Positions 25,980 through 35,033 are shown, counted from the stretch's first letter. The stretch: 64,000 nt of DNA from Vescimonas sanitatis (GCF_049060325.1 NZ_JBMGPW010000006.1:62001-126000), one strand, 5' to 3'. Numbers and translations are program-made. The notes: generated from the letters alone by a model not told the origin.

Positions 25980-26107
25980 AGTTGTGTTCTCCTTTCATGT
26001 TGTGGGGCAAATGCCCTTGTTGGGTATCGCAACGGTAGTTTTGCCGCGCGACAGCGCGATATGCATGAAAAACAGTGGCAAATGCTGGATGCGGCGCGCA
26101 AAAAGGA

Positions 26108-26224
26108 TAGACAAACGGGCGTATTCATGGTATACTAAATTCACTTAACAGCGAGGGGGACCTTCTTTCAGGAAGGACCGAGCAGGGAGGAAGAGGAAAA
26201 AGCGCGGCAGCTGCCGCGCTTTTT
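26108..26224 (+). ncRNA. Candidate small RNA, about 80 nt, with own promoter and terminator
   Basis: TAGACA (26108-26113) and TATACT (26131-26136) are spaced by 17 bp, giving a start near 26143. A perfect 28-base palindromic terminator lies at 26197-26224. Between them is no reading frame, but a hairpin-forming purine-rich segment (GGACCTTC with GAAGGACC) and GGGAGGAAGAGG. It does not match SRP RNA, 6S or tRNA patterns that can be recognised by eye. The AGGAGG-like stretch could instead be the ribosome binding site of a peptide too short to see. Confidence 0.5.
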
Positions 26225-26241
26225 CGCGTCCTTCGCCGGAC

Positions 26242-26323
26242 AAAAAAGAGGGAGATGACAACACCATCTCCCTCTCCGCTATGTAAAAAATAAGTCGGAG
26301 CAAGCATACAAACCTGCTCCGAC
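26242..26323 (-). terminator. Two tandem terminators after tRNA-Pro
   Basis: On the minus strand the first stem (26294-26323, GTCGGAGCA arms) is followed by a T-rich run. The second (26248-26274, GAGGGAGATG arms) is followed by six T. Confidence 0.75.
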
Positions 26324-26324
26324 G

Positions 26325-26402
26325 TGGTCCGAGTGTCGAGATTCGAACTCGAGGCCTCTTGAACCCCATTCAAGCGCGATACCAAACTTCGCCACACCCG
26401 GA
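26325..26402 (-). tRNA. tRNA-Pro (anticodon GGG)
   Basis: The acceptor stem TCCGGGT pairs with ACTCGGA (one G-U pair). The anticodon stem CTTGA/TCAAG frames loop ATGGGGT with anticodon GGG. The T arm contains GTTCGAATC, and CCA is encoded at the 3' end. Confidence 0.93.
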
Positions 26403-26503
26403 TATTCTGTTGTGCCTCAAACAGCCCACTTAGAATACCACAGTTTTCGGCGGTTTGCAAGTCCTATTTTGAATTTTTTTCAAATTTCTTCCGAGGCTTT
26501 TTG

Positions 26504-26535
26504 TTGACAAAGGCGTCGGCGCATGGTAATATAAT
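26504..26535 (+). promoter_or_regulatory. Promoter of the two tRNA-Ser genes
   Basis: Perfect TTGACA at 26504, then TAATAT at 26527 after 17 bp (with TATAAT overlapping at 26530). Confidence 0.75.
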
Positions 26536-26569
26536 ACTCGCGTTTGGCACGAGAGACGCTTTTACGCAC

Positions 26570-26657
26570 GGAGAGATGGCTGAGTGGTCGAAAGCACCGG
26601 TCTTGAAAACCGGCGATGTGAAAGCATCCGTGGGTTCGAATCCCACTCTCTCCGCCA
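26570..26657 (+). tRNA. tRNA-Ser (anticodon TGA)
   Basis: Acceptor GGAGAGA pairs with TCTCTCC. Anticodon loop CTTGAAA sits between CCGGT and ACCGG. A long variable arm typical of serine tRNAs is present, and CCA is encoded. Confidence 0.95.
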
Positions 26658-26673
26658 GAAAATAAATATGTAT

Positions 26674-26765
26674 GCGGAAGTACCCAAGTGGCCGAAGGGG
26701 CTCCCCTGCTAAGGGAGTAGGCCGTCAAAAGCGGCGCGAGGGTTCAAATCCCTCCTTCCGCGCCA
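26674..26765 (+). tRNA. tRNA-Ser (anticodon GCT)
   Basis: Acceptor GCGGAAG pairs with CTTCCGC. Anticodon loop CTGCTAA sits between CTCCC and GGGAG. It has a long variable arm and encoded CCA, and lies 16 bp after the other tRNA-Ser, so it is probably cotranscribed. Confidence 0.95.
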
Positions 26766-26801
26766 GCAAAAAGAGACATCCGAAAGGATGTCTCTTTTTG
26801 C
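26766..26801 (+). terminator. Terminator of the tRNA-Ser pair
   Basis: GCAAAAAGAGACATCC, loop GAAA, and its complement ending TTTTTGC. Confidence 0.88.
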
Positions 26802-26843
26802 TTCACGCGGCTGATTTTGCCCTTCCCCCGTGAAACCACCCGT

Positions 26844-26872
26844 TGACAAACCGCGCCGAACGGTTTATACTT
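26844..26872 (+). promoter_or_regulatory. Promoter of the thrS T-box transcript
   Basis: TTGACA and TATACT separated by 17 bp. Confidence 0.85.
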
Positions 26873-26879
26873 ATTGCCA

Positions 26880-27247
26880 TCAAAAAGGCAGTGACGAAGA
26901 AGAAGCTGTTTTTCCGCGGCCAAAGAGAGGGGCGCCCCCGGCTGAAAGCACCCCGCCAAGGACACGGCCCGTACCACTTCCGAGCCGCCTGCGACGAGCA
27001 GGACGGGTATCGCCCGTTACAGCGATCGAAAGCGACGGCGTATGCCGGATCTCTTCCGCCGATACTGCGTTGCAGAAGCTTGAAATACAGACCGTATTCC
27101 TGCGCTCCTGCGCCTTGTCTCGACGAAAGATATCCCGCCATCCGCAGCGGACAGTAAAAATGCTGCGCAGGCCGTAAGCAGGGTGGAACCGTGGAGTAAT
27201 GCCTATTACCTCACCCCTGATACCATTCAGGGGTGGGGATTTTTATT
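26880..27247 (+). promoter_or_regulatory. T-box riboswitch controlling thrS
   Basis: The T-box motif AGGGTGGAACCGTGGAG at about 27180-27196 lies just before a terminator (CACCCCTGA/TCAGGGGTG, 27212-27235, then a T run). The likely specifier is ACC (Thr) at 26973-26975: it is followed by A and then CTTC, which can pair with GAAG near the leader's 5' end. Uncharged tRNA-Thr would stabilise the antiterminator and raise thrS expression. Confidence 0.88.
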
Positions 27248-27279
27248 TATCCAGCCCCGATCACAAGGAGGAACAGACT

Positions 27280-29076
27280 ATGAGCGAAGTCAACAAGGAA
27301 TTTACGTTTGAAAACGAACAGTACCGCAAGACCTACTGGCACACCTGCTCCCACATCCTGGCCCAGGCTGTCAAGCGCCTGCACCCGGAGGTGAAGCTGG
27401 CCATCGGCCCCAGCATCGACAACGGCTTTTATTACGATCTGGACGCGCCTTTCGCCTTCACCCAGGACGACCTGGGCGAGATCGAGGCTGAAATGCGTAA
27501 GATCTGTAAAGAGAAGCTGAAGCTGGAGCGCTTCGAGCTGCCCCGCGCCGAGGCTGTCAAGTACATGGAGGAAAAGGAAGAGCCCTACAAGGTGGAACTC
27601 ATCAACGACCTGCCCGAGGATGCCCACATCTCCTTCTACAAGCAGGGCGAGTTCGTGGACCTGTGCGCCGGTCCCCATGTGGACTCCACCGGCCGCATCA
27701 AGGGCAACGGCATCAAGCTGACCGCCTGCAACGCCGCTTACTGGCGCGGCGACTCCAACCGGCAGACCCTGCAGCGTATCTACGGCGTGGCCTTCCCCAG
27801 CAAGGACGAGCTGGAAGCCTATCTGAAGGAGCGGGAGGAGGCCGTGAAGCGCGACCACAATAAGCTGGGACGCGAGCTGGAATATTTCACCACTGTGGAC
27901 TGCATTGGCCAGGGCTTGCCCATCCTGCTGCCCAAGGGTGCCCGCGTTATCCAGCTGCTGCAGCGCTGGGTGGAGGACACCGAGCAGCAGCGTGGCTATC
28001 TGCTGACCAAGACGCCCCTGATGGCCAAGCGTGAGCTGTACAAGATCTCCGGTCACTGGGATCATTATCTGGACGGCATGTTCGTCATGGGCGATCCCGC
28101 CGATGAGACGAAGGAGTGCTTTGCCCTGCGTCCCATGACCTGCCCGTTCCAGTATCAGGTGTTCCTGAACCGCGGCCGCAGCTACCGCGACCTGCCCATG
28201 CGTCTGGGCGAGACATCCACCCTGTTCCGCAACGAGGACTCCGGTGAGATGCACGGCCTGATCCGCGTCCGCCAGTTCACCATCTCCGAGGGACATCTGG
28301 TGCTGCGCCCCGACCAGCTGGAGGAGGAGTTCAAGCAGTGCCTGGATCTGGCCAAGTACTGCCTGGGCACCGTGGGCCTGTTGGAAAAGTGCACGTTCCG
28401 CTTCTCCCAGTGGGACCCCGCCAACCCCAACAACAAGTACGAGGGCACGGCGGAGCAGTGGGACCACGCCCAGGCCGCCATGGAGCGCATCCTGAAGGAT
28501 CTGAACGTGGACTACACCGTGGGCATCGACGAGGCCGCGTTCTACGGCCCCAAGCTGGACATCCAGTACAAGAATGTGTACGGCAAGGAGGATACCCTTG
28601 TCACCATCCAGATCGATATGCTGCTGGCGGAGCGCTTCGGCATGTACTATATCGATGAGAACGGCAACAAGGCCCTGCCCTATATCATCCACCGCACGTC
28701 TCTGGGCTGCTATGAGCGGACGCTGGCCTACCTGATCGAGGAGTACGCCGGTGCGCTGCCCACCTGGATGATGCCCGAGCAGGTACGCTTCCTGCCTATT
28801 ACTGACCGCGCTGCCGACTACTGCGTGCAGCAGGCCGCGGAGCTGCGCAAGCAGGGCTTCCGCGTGGAGGTGGACAGCCGCAACGAGAAGATCGGCAAGA
28901 AGATCCGCGAGGCTACCCTGGAGAAGATCCCCTTCATGCTGGTGGTTGGCGACCGCGACATGGAGAACGGCACCGTCTCCGTCCGTACCCGCAAGGGCGA
29001 GGATCTGGGCGCCATGACGCTGGAGGACTTCTCCGCCAAGCTGCGCCAGATCGTGGATGAGAAGCAGAAGATCTGA
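27280..29076 (+). CDS. thrS: Threonyl-tRNA synthetase, lacking the TGS domain
   Basis: A 599-residue class II synthetase that charges tRNA-Thr. The editing domain is intact (HTCSHILAQAV, LCAGPHV), as are the catalytic motifs (ALRPMTCPFQYQVF, FRNEDSGEMHGLIRVRQF, IHRTSLGCYER) and the anticodon-binding end. The usual N-terminal TGS domain of about 60 residues is absent: the protein starts about 20 residues before the editing histidines. AAGGAGG at 27266 fixes the ATG at 27280. A start further upstream would fall in the T-box terminator. Confidence 0.95.
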   Translation: MSEVNKEFTFENEQYRKTYWHTCSHILAQAVKRLHPEVKLAIGPSIDNGFYYDLDAPFAFTQDDLGEIEAEMRKICKEKLKLERFELPRAEAVKYMEEKEEPYKVELINDLPEDAHISFYKQGEFVDLCAGPHVDSTGRIKGNGIKLTACNAAYWRGDSNRQTLQRIYGVAFPSKDELEAYLKEREEAVKRDHNKLGRELEYFTTVDCIGQGLPILLPKGARVIQLLQRWVEDTEQQRGYLLTKTPLMAKRELYKISGHWDHYLDGMFVMGDPADETKECFALRPMTCPFQYQVFLNRGRSYRDLPMRLGETSTLFRNEDSGEMHGLIRVRQFTISEGHLVLRPDQLEEEFKQCLDLAKYCLGTVGLLEKCTFRFSQWDPANPNNKYEGTAEQWDHAQAAMERILKDLNVDYTVGIDEAAFYGPKLDIQYKNVYGKEDTLVTIQIDMLLAERFGMYYIDENGNKALPYIIHRTSLGCYERTLAYLIEEYAGALPTWMMPEQVRFLPITDRAADYCVQQAAELRKQGFRVEVDSRNEKIGKKIREATLEKIPFMLVVGDRDMENGTVSVRTRKGEDLGAMTLEDFSAKLRQIVDEKQKI

Positions 29077-29105
29077 CGAGTGCCATAAGTTATAAGGTAA
29101 GCGAG

Positions 29106-29132
29106 AGAGACAGGCAGAAGCCTGTCTCTTTT
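29106..29132 (+). terminator. thrS terminator
   Basis: AGAGACAGGC, loop AGAA, and its complement followed by TTTT. Confidence 0.8.
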
Positions 29133-29319
29133 GCTGCAGTCAGACAAAAAACAGATTTCGCCAAAAGAAAAGTTTATTATAGCAAAACAGCAGGCTTCTG
29201 ACAGAAAACCGCATGAAAAATACATGAAAATGATGCAAATGCGCCAAAAAATAGGGGAAAGTGTATGGATGAAAAACAAGGAAATGCGCTATTGAACACC
29301 ATTCAGAGACACAAATATG

Positions 29320-29461
29320 TTGACAGAGTGTGAACTTATCTGGTAAAATCAAATGGGTGCGCAGCACCCGAATGCATAGAAGTGAACGGGGCGCGCCCTG
29401 TTCGCTGTTTCCTTCTGGCGGAGGAAACAACAAACTATGGTAAAGGAATTAGGAGGTAAAC
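29320..29461 (+). promoter_or_regulatory. Promoter and structured leader of the DUF3798-ABC operon
   Basis: TTGACA (29320) and TAAAAT (29344) are spaced by 18 bp. The leader of about 105 nt folds into three short hairpins (GGGTGC/GCACCC, GAACGGGGC/GCCCTGTTC, GTTTCCT/AGGAAAC) before AGGAGG. No known riboswitch pattern was recognised. The rest of the gap 29077-29461 holds the thrS terminator and an AT-rich stretch without visible genes. Confidence 0.55.
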
Positions 29462-30673
29462 ATGAAAAAAGTAGTTTCTCTGCTGCTGGCTCTCATCATG
29501 GCGTTCTCCCTGGTCGCCTGCGGCGAAAAGAAGGGCGAGACCGATGACAACACCGACACCGTGCCCTACAAGATCGGCATCGTGACCGGCTCCGTCTCTC
29601 AGTCCGAGGATGATCGCCGCGGCGCCGAGGCCTTCCAGAAGGAGTATGGCGAGGATATGGTCCAGCTGGCCATCTATCCCGACAACTTCACCGAGGAGAC
29701 CGAGACCACCATCCAGAGCATCGTGAACCTGTCCGCCGACCCCCTGATGAAGGCCATCATTGTCAATCAGGCTGTCCCCGGCACCACCGAGGCTTTCCGC
29801 AAGATCAAAGAGACTCGCCCCGACATCATCTGCATCGCAGGTGAGTCACACGAGGATCTGCCCGAGATCGGCTCCGCTGCCGACCTGGTCACCAACAATG
29901 ACTTCGTCTCCCGCGGCTACCTGATCATCCGCACCGCGCACGAGCTGGGCTGCGATACCTTCGTACATATCTCCTTCCCCCGCCACATGTCCTACGAGAC
30001 CATGAGCCGCCGCGTGGCCATCATGCAGGCCGCCTGCGAGGAGTTCGGCATGAAGTTCGTCCTGGAGACGGCTCCCGATCCCACCTCTGACGTGGGCGTT
30101 TCCGGCGCTCAGGCCTACATTCTGGAGCAGGTGCCCGCTTGGGTCGAGAAGTACGGCCAGAACGCTGCCTACTTCTGCACCAACGATGCGCACACCGAGC
30201 CTCTGCTGAAGCGCCTGCTGGAGTGCGGCGGCTACTTCATCGAGGCCGACCTGCCCTCCCCCCTGATGGGCTATCCCGGCGCGCTGGGTATTGATCTGAC
30301 CAAGGAAGCCGGTGATTTCGAGAAGATCCTGACCAAGGTCGAGTCCGCCATCGTGGAGAAGGGCGGCGCCGATCACTTCGGCACCTGGGCTTACTCCTAC
30401 GGCTACACCCTGTCCGCCGGTCTTGCTCTGCACGCCAAGAACGTGCTGGACGGCAAGAGCGAGCTGAAGGACATGGACGATGTGGCTGCCGCGCTGCAGG
30501 TCTACTCTCCCAAGGCGGCCTGGAACGGCGCCAGCTACACCAACGCCACCACCGGCGCGAAGTCTGAAAACGTGTTCCTGATCTATCAGGATACCTATAT
30601 CATGGGCGATCCCGGCCACTTCATGGGCAATGCCGACGTGGAGATCCCGGAGAAGTACTTTACCATCAGCTGA
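29462..30673 (+). CDS. DUF3798 family substrate-binding lipoprotein
   Basis: A 403-residue lipoprotein with signal ending FSLVAC (Cys20) and a periplasmic-binding-protein-like fold. The pattern YKIGIVTGSVSQSEDDRRGA and later HISFPRHMSYETMSRR fit DUF3798. It is followed by an ATPase and two permeases of the sugar/nucleoside (RbsA) type, so it is very likely their extracellular substrate receptor. The ligand is unknown. AGGAGG precedes the ATG. Confidence 0.85.
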   Translation: MKKVVSLLLALIMAFSLVACGEKKGETDDNTDTVPYKIGIVTGSVSQSEDDRRGAEAFQKEYGEDMVQLAIYPDNFTEETETTIQSIVNLSADPLMKAIIVNQAVPGTTEAFRKIKETRPDIICIAGESHEDLPEIGSAADLVTNNDFVSRGYLIIRTAHELGCDTFVHISFPRHMSYETMSRRVAIMQAACEEFGMKFVLETAPDPTSDVGVSGAQAYILEQVPAWVEKYGQNAAYFCTNDAHTEPLLKRLLECGGYFIEADLPSPLMGYPGALGIDLTKEAGDFEKILTKVESAIVEKGGADHFGTWAYSYGYTLSAGLALHAKNVLDGKSELKDMDDVAAALQVYSPKAAWNGASYTNATTGAKSENVFLIYQDTYIMGDPGHFMGNADVEIPEKYFTIS

Positions 30674-30699
30674 CGACAGGCTTTTGAAGCAACCATTAA

Positions 30700-30731
30700 A
30701 GCGGGGAGGGAGGGCATCCTCCCTCCCCGCT
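30700..30731 (+). repeat. Intercistronic hairpin after the binding-protein gene
   Basis: AGCGGGGAGGGAGG, loop GCAT, and its complement, without a T run. Probably a 3'-stabilising or partial termination element that keeps the binding protein in excess of the transporter. Confidence 0.6.
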
Positions 30732-30744
30732 GCTATAGGTAGGG

Positions 30745-32337
30745 ATGAATATGGAAAAGAACAATGCTCCGCTGCTTGAGATGCGGAATATCAAAAAGGG
30801 CTTTTTCGGCAATCAGGTGCTCACAGACATCAACTTCACCTTGAAAGAGGGCGAGGTGCTGGGGCTGGTGGGCGAAAACGGCGCCGGAAAGAGCACCTTG
30901 ATGAAAATACTGTTTGGCATGGACGTGATCCGTGAGACGGGCGGCTACGAGGGGGATGTCCTGATCGACGGAGAAAAAGTGCAGTTCAACACCCCCTTTG
31001 ATGCGCTGAAGGCCGGCATCGGCATGGTGCATCAGGAGTTCTCGCTGATCCCCGGCTTTACTGCCACGGAGAACATCCTCCTCAACCGCGAGCCCAAGAA
31101 AAAAAGCGTCATTTCAGAAGTGTTCGGCCCGCGCCTGGACACTCTCGACTATAAGGAAATGGATAACCGCGCCGCAAAAGCCATTGAGAAGATGGGCGTG
31201 GCTATCGACCAGAAGATGGTCATCAGCAGCATGCCCGTGGGGCACAAGCAGTTTACGGAGATCGCCCGCGAGCTGAGCAAGGAGAACCTGAAGCTGCTGA
31301 TCCTGGACGAGCCCACCGCCGTGCTCACCGAGCAGGAGGCGCAGGCGCTGTTGGACTCCATCCGCGGCATGGCCTCCCGGGGCATCGCCGTGATCTTCAT
31401 CACCCACCGCCTGCAGGAGATCCTGTCGGTGTGCGATAAGGTGGTCATCATGCGGGATGGCTACGTTGTCAAGGACGTGGCTGCCCGCGAGACGGATGTC
31501 CGCGACATCACCCACTACATGGTGGGGCGCGAGGTGGCTGCCGGCGGCGCTGCCCACGACATCCGCGACCACTCCGATGCCCGCACCATTCTGTCCATCC
31601 GCAAGCTGTGGGTGGATATGCCCGGCGAGATCGTCCGCAACGTGGATCTGGACGTGAAGGAGGGCGAGATCCTGGGCATCGGCGGTCTGGCCGGCCAGGG
31701 CAAGCTGGGTATTCCCAACGGTGTGATGGGCCTGTACGAGGCGGGCGGCACCGTGGAGTTCGATGGCAAGCCTATCGCGCTGAACAGCCCCCGGAAGTGC
31801 CTGGACTCCCAGCTGGCCTTCGTGTCCGAGGATCGGCGCGGCGTGGGTCTGCTGCTGGACGAGTCGCTGGAGTGGAACGTGGCGTTCCCCGCCATGCAGG
31901 TGCAGAACAAGTTCCTGAAGAGAATGGGTTTCTTCACATGGCGCGACGAAAAGGCCATCCACACGGTGACGAACCGGTATATCGATGAATTGCAGATCAA
32001 GTGTACCGGCTCCGCCCAGAAGGCCAGAGAGCTGTCCGGCGGCAACCAGCAGAAGGTGTGTCTGGCCAAGGCGTTCGCGCTGGAGCCCCGCTTCCTCTTC
32101 GTGTCCGAGCCTACCCGCGGCATCGACGTGGGCGCCAAGGCGCTGGTGCTGGAGGCGCTGAAGAAATTTAACCGCGAATCCGGCGTCACGGTGGTGATGA
32201 TCTCCTCCGAGCTGGAGGAGCTGCGCCAGATCTGCGACCGCATCGCCATCGTCTCCGGCGGCAGGGTCGCCGGTATCCTGCCTGCTGACCATTCCTCCGA
32301 GGAGTTCGGTATGCTCATGGTCAGTCAGGTGAAGTAA
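30745..32337 (+). CDS. ABC transporter ATP-binding protein, two tandem domains
   Basis: A 530-residue RbsA/MglA-type ATPase with two nucleotide-binding domains. The first has a full Walker A (GENGAGKSTLMKIL) and a LLILDEPTA Walker B. The second has the degenerate P-loop common in this family (GLAGQGKLGIPNG) but a clear signature ELSGGNQQKVCLAKA. It lies between the DUF3798 receptor and two permeases, spaced by about 10 bp from the next gene. The start could be the ATG at 30745 or 30751. Confidence 0.93.
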   Translation: MNMEKNNAPLLEMRNIKKGFFGNQVLTDINFTLKEGEVLGLVGENGAGKSTLMKILFGMDVIRETGGYEGDVLIDGEKVQFNTPFDALKAGIGMVHQEFSLIPGFTATENILLNREPKKKSVISEVFGPRLDTLDYKEMDNRAAKAIEKMGVAIDQKMVISSMPVGHKQFTEIARELSKENLKLLILDEPTAVLTEQEAQALLDSIRGMASRGIAVIFITHRLQEILSVCDKVVIMRDGYVVKDVAARETDVRDITHYMVGREVAAGGAAHDIRDHSDARTILSIRKLWVDMPGEIVRNVDLDVKEGEILGIGGLAGQGKLGIPNGVMGLYEAGGTVEFDGKPIALNSPRKCLDSQLAFVSEDRRGVGLLLDESLEWNVAFPAMQVQNKFLKRMGFFTWRDEKAIHTVTNRYIDELQIKCTGSAQKARELSGGNQQKVCLAKAFALEPRFLFVSEPTRGIDVGAKALVLEALKKFNRESGVTVVMISSELEELRQICDRIAIVSGGRVAGILPADHSSEEFGMLMVSQVK

Positions 32338-32347
32338 GGAGGAAGAA

Positions 32348-33427
32348 ATGGGCAATACGACCACACTTGGAAACAAGTCAAAATTCAGAGAGTTGGTGGA
32401 CAGCTTCGGCCTGCCGCGTCTGATCATCGCGTGCTTCCTGCTGCTGCTGCTCATCGCCGCGCCCTGCGTGGGGCTGGATTTCCCCACACAGATCACCAAT
32501 ATCATCACCCGTTTCAGCTGGAACGCCGTGATGGTGCTGGCCATGGTGCCCATGGTACACTCCGGCTGCGGCCTGAACTTCGGCCTGCCGCTGGGTATCG
32601 TGTCCGGACTGCTGGGTGCCACGCTGTCCATCGAGCTGGGCTATACGGGGTTTGCCAGCTTCCTGATGGCCATCCTCATCGCCACGCCCTTTGCCCTGCT
32701 GTTCGGCGGCGGCTACGGCTGGCTGCTGAACAAGATCAAGGGCGGCGAGATGATGATCGCCACCTATGTGGGCTTCTCGTCCGTGTCCTTCATGTGCATG
32801 ATGTGGCTGCTGCTGCCGTATAAGCATCCCACCATGGTGTGGGGCTTCTCCGCCAGCGGTCTGCGTACCGTCATTTCGTTGGAGGGCTATTATGACAAGG
32901 CGCTGGCCAACATTCTGACCATCGACCTGAACTGCATCGGCATCAATCTGGTGATCCCCACCGGTACGCTGCTGTTCTTCGTGCTGCTGGCCGTGCTGAT
33001 GTGGGCGTTCCTGCACACCAAGACCGGCACCGCCATGACCGCTGTGGGCTCCAACCCCGCCTTTGCCCGCGCAGCGGGCATCAACGTGGACAAGATGCGG
33101 CTTATCTCCGTGATCATGTCCACCTGGCTGGGTGCTGTGGGTATTCTGGTGTATGAGCAGGGCTTCGGCTTCATACAGCTGTACAACGGCCCCTTCTGGA
33201 TGGCCATGCCCGCCGTGGCCGCCATCCTGATCGGCGGCGCGTCGGTGAATAAGGCATCCATCGGCAATGTGATTATCGGTACGATCCTGTATCAGGGCGT
33301 GGTGACCATGACCCCCACCGTGATGAGCGCCGCCTTCCAGATGGATATGAGCGAGGTCATCCGTATCGTGGTATCCAACGGCATGATCCTCTATGCCCTG
33401 ACCAGAAAGACGGAAAGGGGGCGCTGA
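32348..33427 (+). CDS. ABC transporter permease (RbsC-like)
   Basis: A 359-residue polytopic membrane protein of the BPD_transp_2 type used by ribose, galactose and nucleoside transporters. The family motif AVGSNPAFARAAGINVDKMR and the later GGASVNKASIGN are present. AAGGAGGAAG lies before the ATG. It pairs with the next permease, one bp downstream, to form the membrane channel of the DUF3798 system. Confidence 0.92.
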   Translation: MGNTTTLGNKSKFRELVDSFGLPRLIIACFLLLLLIAAPCVGLDFPTQITNIITRFSWNAVMVLAMVPMVHSGCGLNFGLPLGIVSGLLGATLSIELGYTGFASFLMAILIATPFALLFGGGYGWLLNKIKGGEMMIATYVGFSSVSFMCMMWLLLPYKHPTMVWGFSASGLRTVISLEGYYDKALANILTIDLNCIGINLVIPTGTLLFFVLLAVLMWAFLHTKTGTAMTAVGSNPAFARAAGINVDKMRLISVIMSTWLGAVGILVYEQGFGFIQLYNGPFWMAMPAVAAILIGGASVNKASIGNVIIGTILYQGVVTMTPTVMSAAFQMDMSEVIRIVVSNGMILYALTRKTERGR

Positions 33428-33428
33428 C

Positions 33429-34550
33429 ATGAAGGGTAAGAGATTCGACGTAAAGCAATTCCTGGGCAAAAACTCAGTGCCCGTCCTGTTTATCATCATC
33501 TGCGCCGTGCTCATTCCCGTGTCCGGCCTGCCGGTGAGCTACATACTTAACGAGGCTATGACCCGTCTGGGGCGCAACGCCTTTTTGATCCTGAGCCTGC
33601 TGATCCCCATTATGGCCGGTATGGGTCTGAACTTTGCCATGACGCTGGGCGCTATGGCCGGCGAGATCGCGCTGATCCTGGTGGCGGACTGGCAGATCTG
33701 GGGTATCCCAGGTCTGGTGCTGGCGGCCATCCTGTCCATCCCCCTGTCCATTCTGCTGGGTCTTATGTGCGGCAGCATCCTGAACCGCGCCAAGGGCCGC
33801 GAGATGGTCACCAGCTACTTTATCGCCTATTGCATGACCGGTGTGTACCAGCTGGTGGTGCTGTATATGATGGGGCCCATCATCCCCATCCTCCACAACA
33901 CACTGAAGCTGCCCCGCGGCTTTGGTATCCGCAACACAGTCAGCCTTCTGCAGATGCGGCAGAGCATCGATAATGCGCTGGCCATCTACGTGGGCGGCGT
34001 GAAGATCCCCGTGCTGACGCTGATCATCATCGCATTGGCCTGCCTGTTCATCGTGTGGTTCCGCCGCACGAAGCTGGGACAGGACATGCGCGCGGTGGGA
34101 CAGGACATGAACGTGGCGCGGGACGCCGGTATCAACGTGGACCGCACCCGCCTGATCTCCATCGTCATGTCCACCGTGTTCGCGGGCTTCGGCATGATCA
34201 TCTACCTGCAGAACATGGGCAACTTCCCCACCTATACGGCGCATACCAACGTCGGTATGTTCTGCATCGCCGCGCTGCTGGTGGGCGGCGCCTCCGTGGA
34301 AAAGGCGTCCATCGGCAACGTGTTCCTGGGTGTGCTCCTGTTCCATACCATGTTCATCGTGGCGCCGGCCGCCGGAACCAAGATCACCGGCGACTCCATG
34401 ATCGGCGAGTACTTCCGCGTGTTCGTGTCCTACGCCGTTATCACCGTGGCACTGGTCATGTACGAGGCCAAGAAGCGCAAGGAGAACCGCACGCTGGGTC
34501 AGCAGCTGGCCATTGAGCAGAAGGCCGAGGAGGAGGGGAGAACCGCATGA
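33429..34550 (+). CDS. ABC transporter permease, second subunit
   Basis: A 373-residue paralogue of the preceding permease, with the matching motif AVGQDMNVARDAGINVDRTR and GGASVEKASIGN. About nine membrane segments are visible. It starts one base after the stop of the first permease and overlaps the next gene by four bases, so all are translated together. Confidence 0.92.
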   Translation: MKGKRFDVKQFLGKNSVPVLFIIICAVLIPVSGLPVSYILNEAMTRLGRNAFLILSLLIPIMAGMGLNFAMTLGAMAGEIALILVADWQIWGIPGLVLAAILSIPLSILLGLMCGSILNRAKGREMVTSYFIAYCMTGVYQLVVLYMMGPIIPILHNTLKLPRGFGIRNTVSLLQMRQSIDNALAIYVGGVKIPVLTLIIIALACLFIVWFRRTKLGQDMRAVGQDMNVARDAGINVDRTRLISIVMSTVFAGFGMIIYLQNMGNFPTYTAHTNVGMFCIAALLVGGASVEKASIGNVFLGVLLFHTMFIVAPAAGTKITGDSMIGEYFRVFVSYAVITVALVMYEAKKRKENRTLGQQLAIEQKAEEEGRTA

Positions 34551-35017
34551 AAACGACGAAACGCTCGTGGCTCATCCGTATCGCCTTTATCCTGGTGCTG
34601 GTGCTCGTCGCCGTGCTGATGCTGCGCATCGGCCGCGGCCACACCGTCTATTTCGACAACCGCGCAGTGGACAAGGGCGGCCAGTCTGTGGAGGCACCCT
34701 ATAAGATCACTGTGTACGTGAACGGCGAGCAGATCTCCAAGCTGTACGAAAAGGAGCGCTGCTTGACCACCGTCATCGGCGACAAGCTGGAGCTGACCGT
34801 GGAGGTCATGCAGCAGAAGGGCGGCAGCGAGACAACGGAAACGTACCAAATGACACTGCCCCATAACATCGACGGCATCATCATCAACCTGCCGGCGTAT
34901 ATGGCTGGCCTGCCGGAGGAGGCCTATCTGGAGGAATTCATCCCCGCGCCTCCCACCGAGGAGGACGACGAGGAAGCGCCCAACACCGAGGACGATATGG
35001 GCCTGGGCGACTTCTGA
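34547..35017 (+). CDS. Membrane-anchored accessory protein of the ABC operon (DUF6672-like)
   Basis: A 156-residue protein: a basic N-terminus, one membrane segment at about residues 10-26, a beta-rich outer domain (YKITVYVNGEQISKLYEKE) and an acidic Pro/Glu/Asp tail. It overlaps the second permease by the ATGA quartet, which ties it to the transporter. It resembles small proteins labelled DUF6672 found beside such transporters, but I am not certain of that family name. The role may be assembly or substrate capture. Confidence 0.6.
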   Translation: MKTTKRSWLIRIAFILVLVLVAVLMLRIGRGHTVYFDNRAVDKGGQSVEAPYKITVYVNGEQISKLYEKERCLTTVIGDKLELTVEVMQQKGGSETTETYQMTLPHNIDGIIINLPAYMAGLPEEAYLEEFIPAPPTEEDDEEAPNTEDDMGLGDF

Positions 35018-35033
35018 TAATGTGTGCTGCATA

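Noticed and set aside
26143..26224. SRP RNA or 6S RNA
   Set aside because: The conserved GGUC-GGAAG-AGCAGCC region of SRP RNA is absent and the transcript is too short for 6S RNA.
29350..29461. Known riboswitch before the DUF3798 gene
   Set aside because: Three short hairpins are present but none fits purine, SAM, TPP, glycine or other patterns recognisable by eye.
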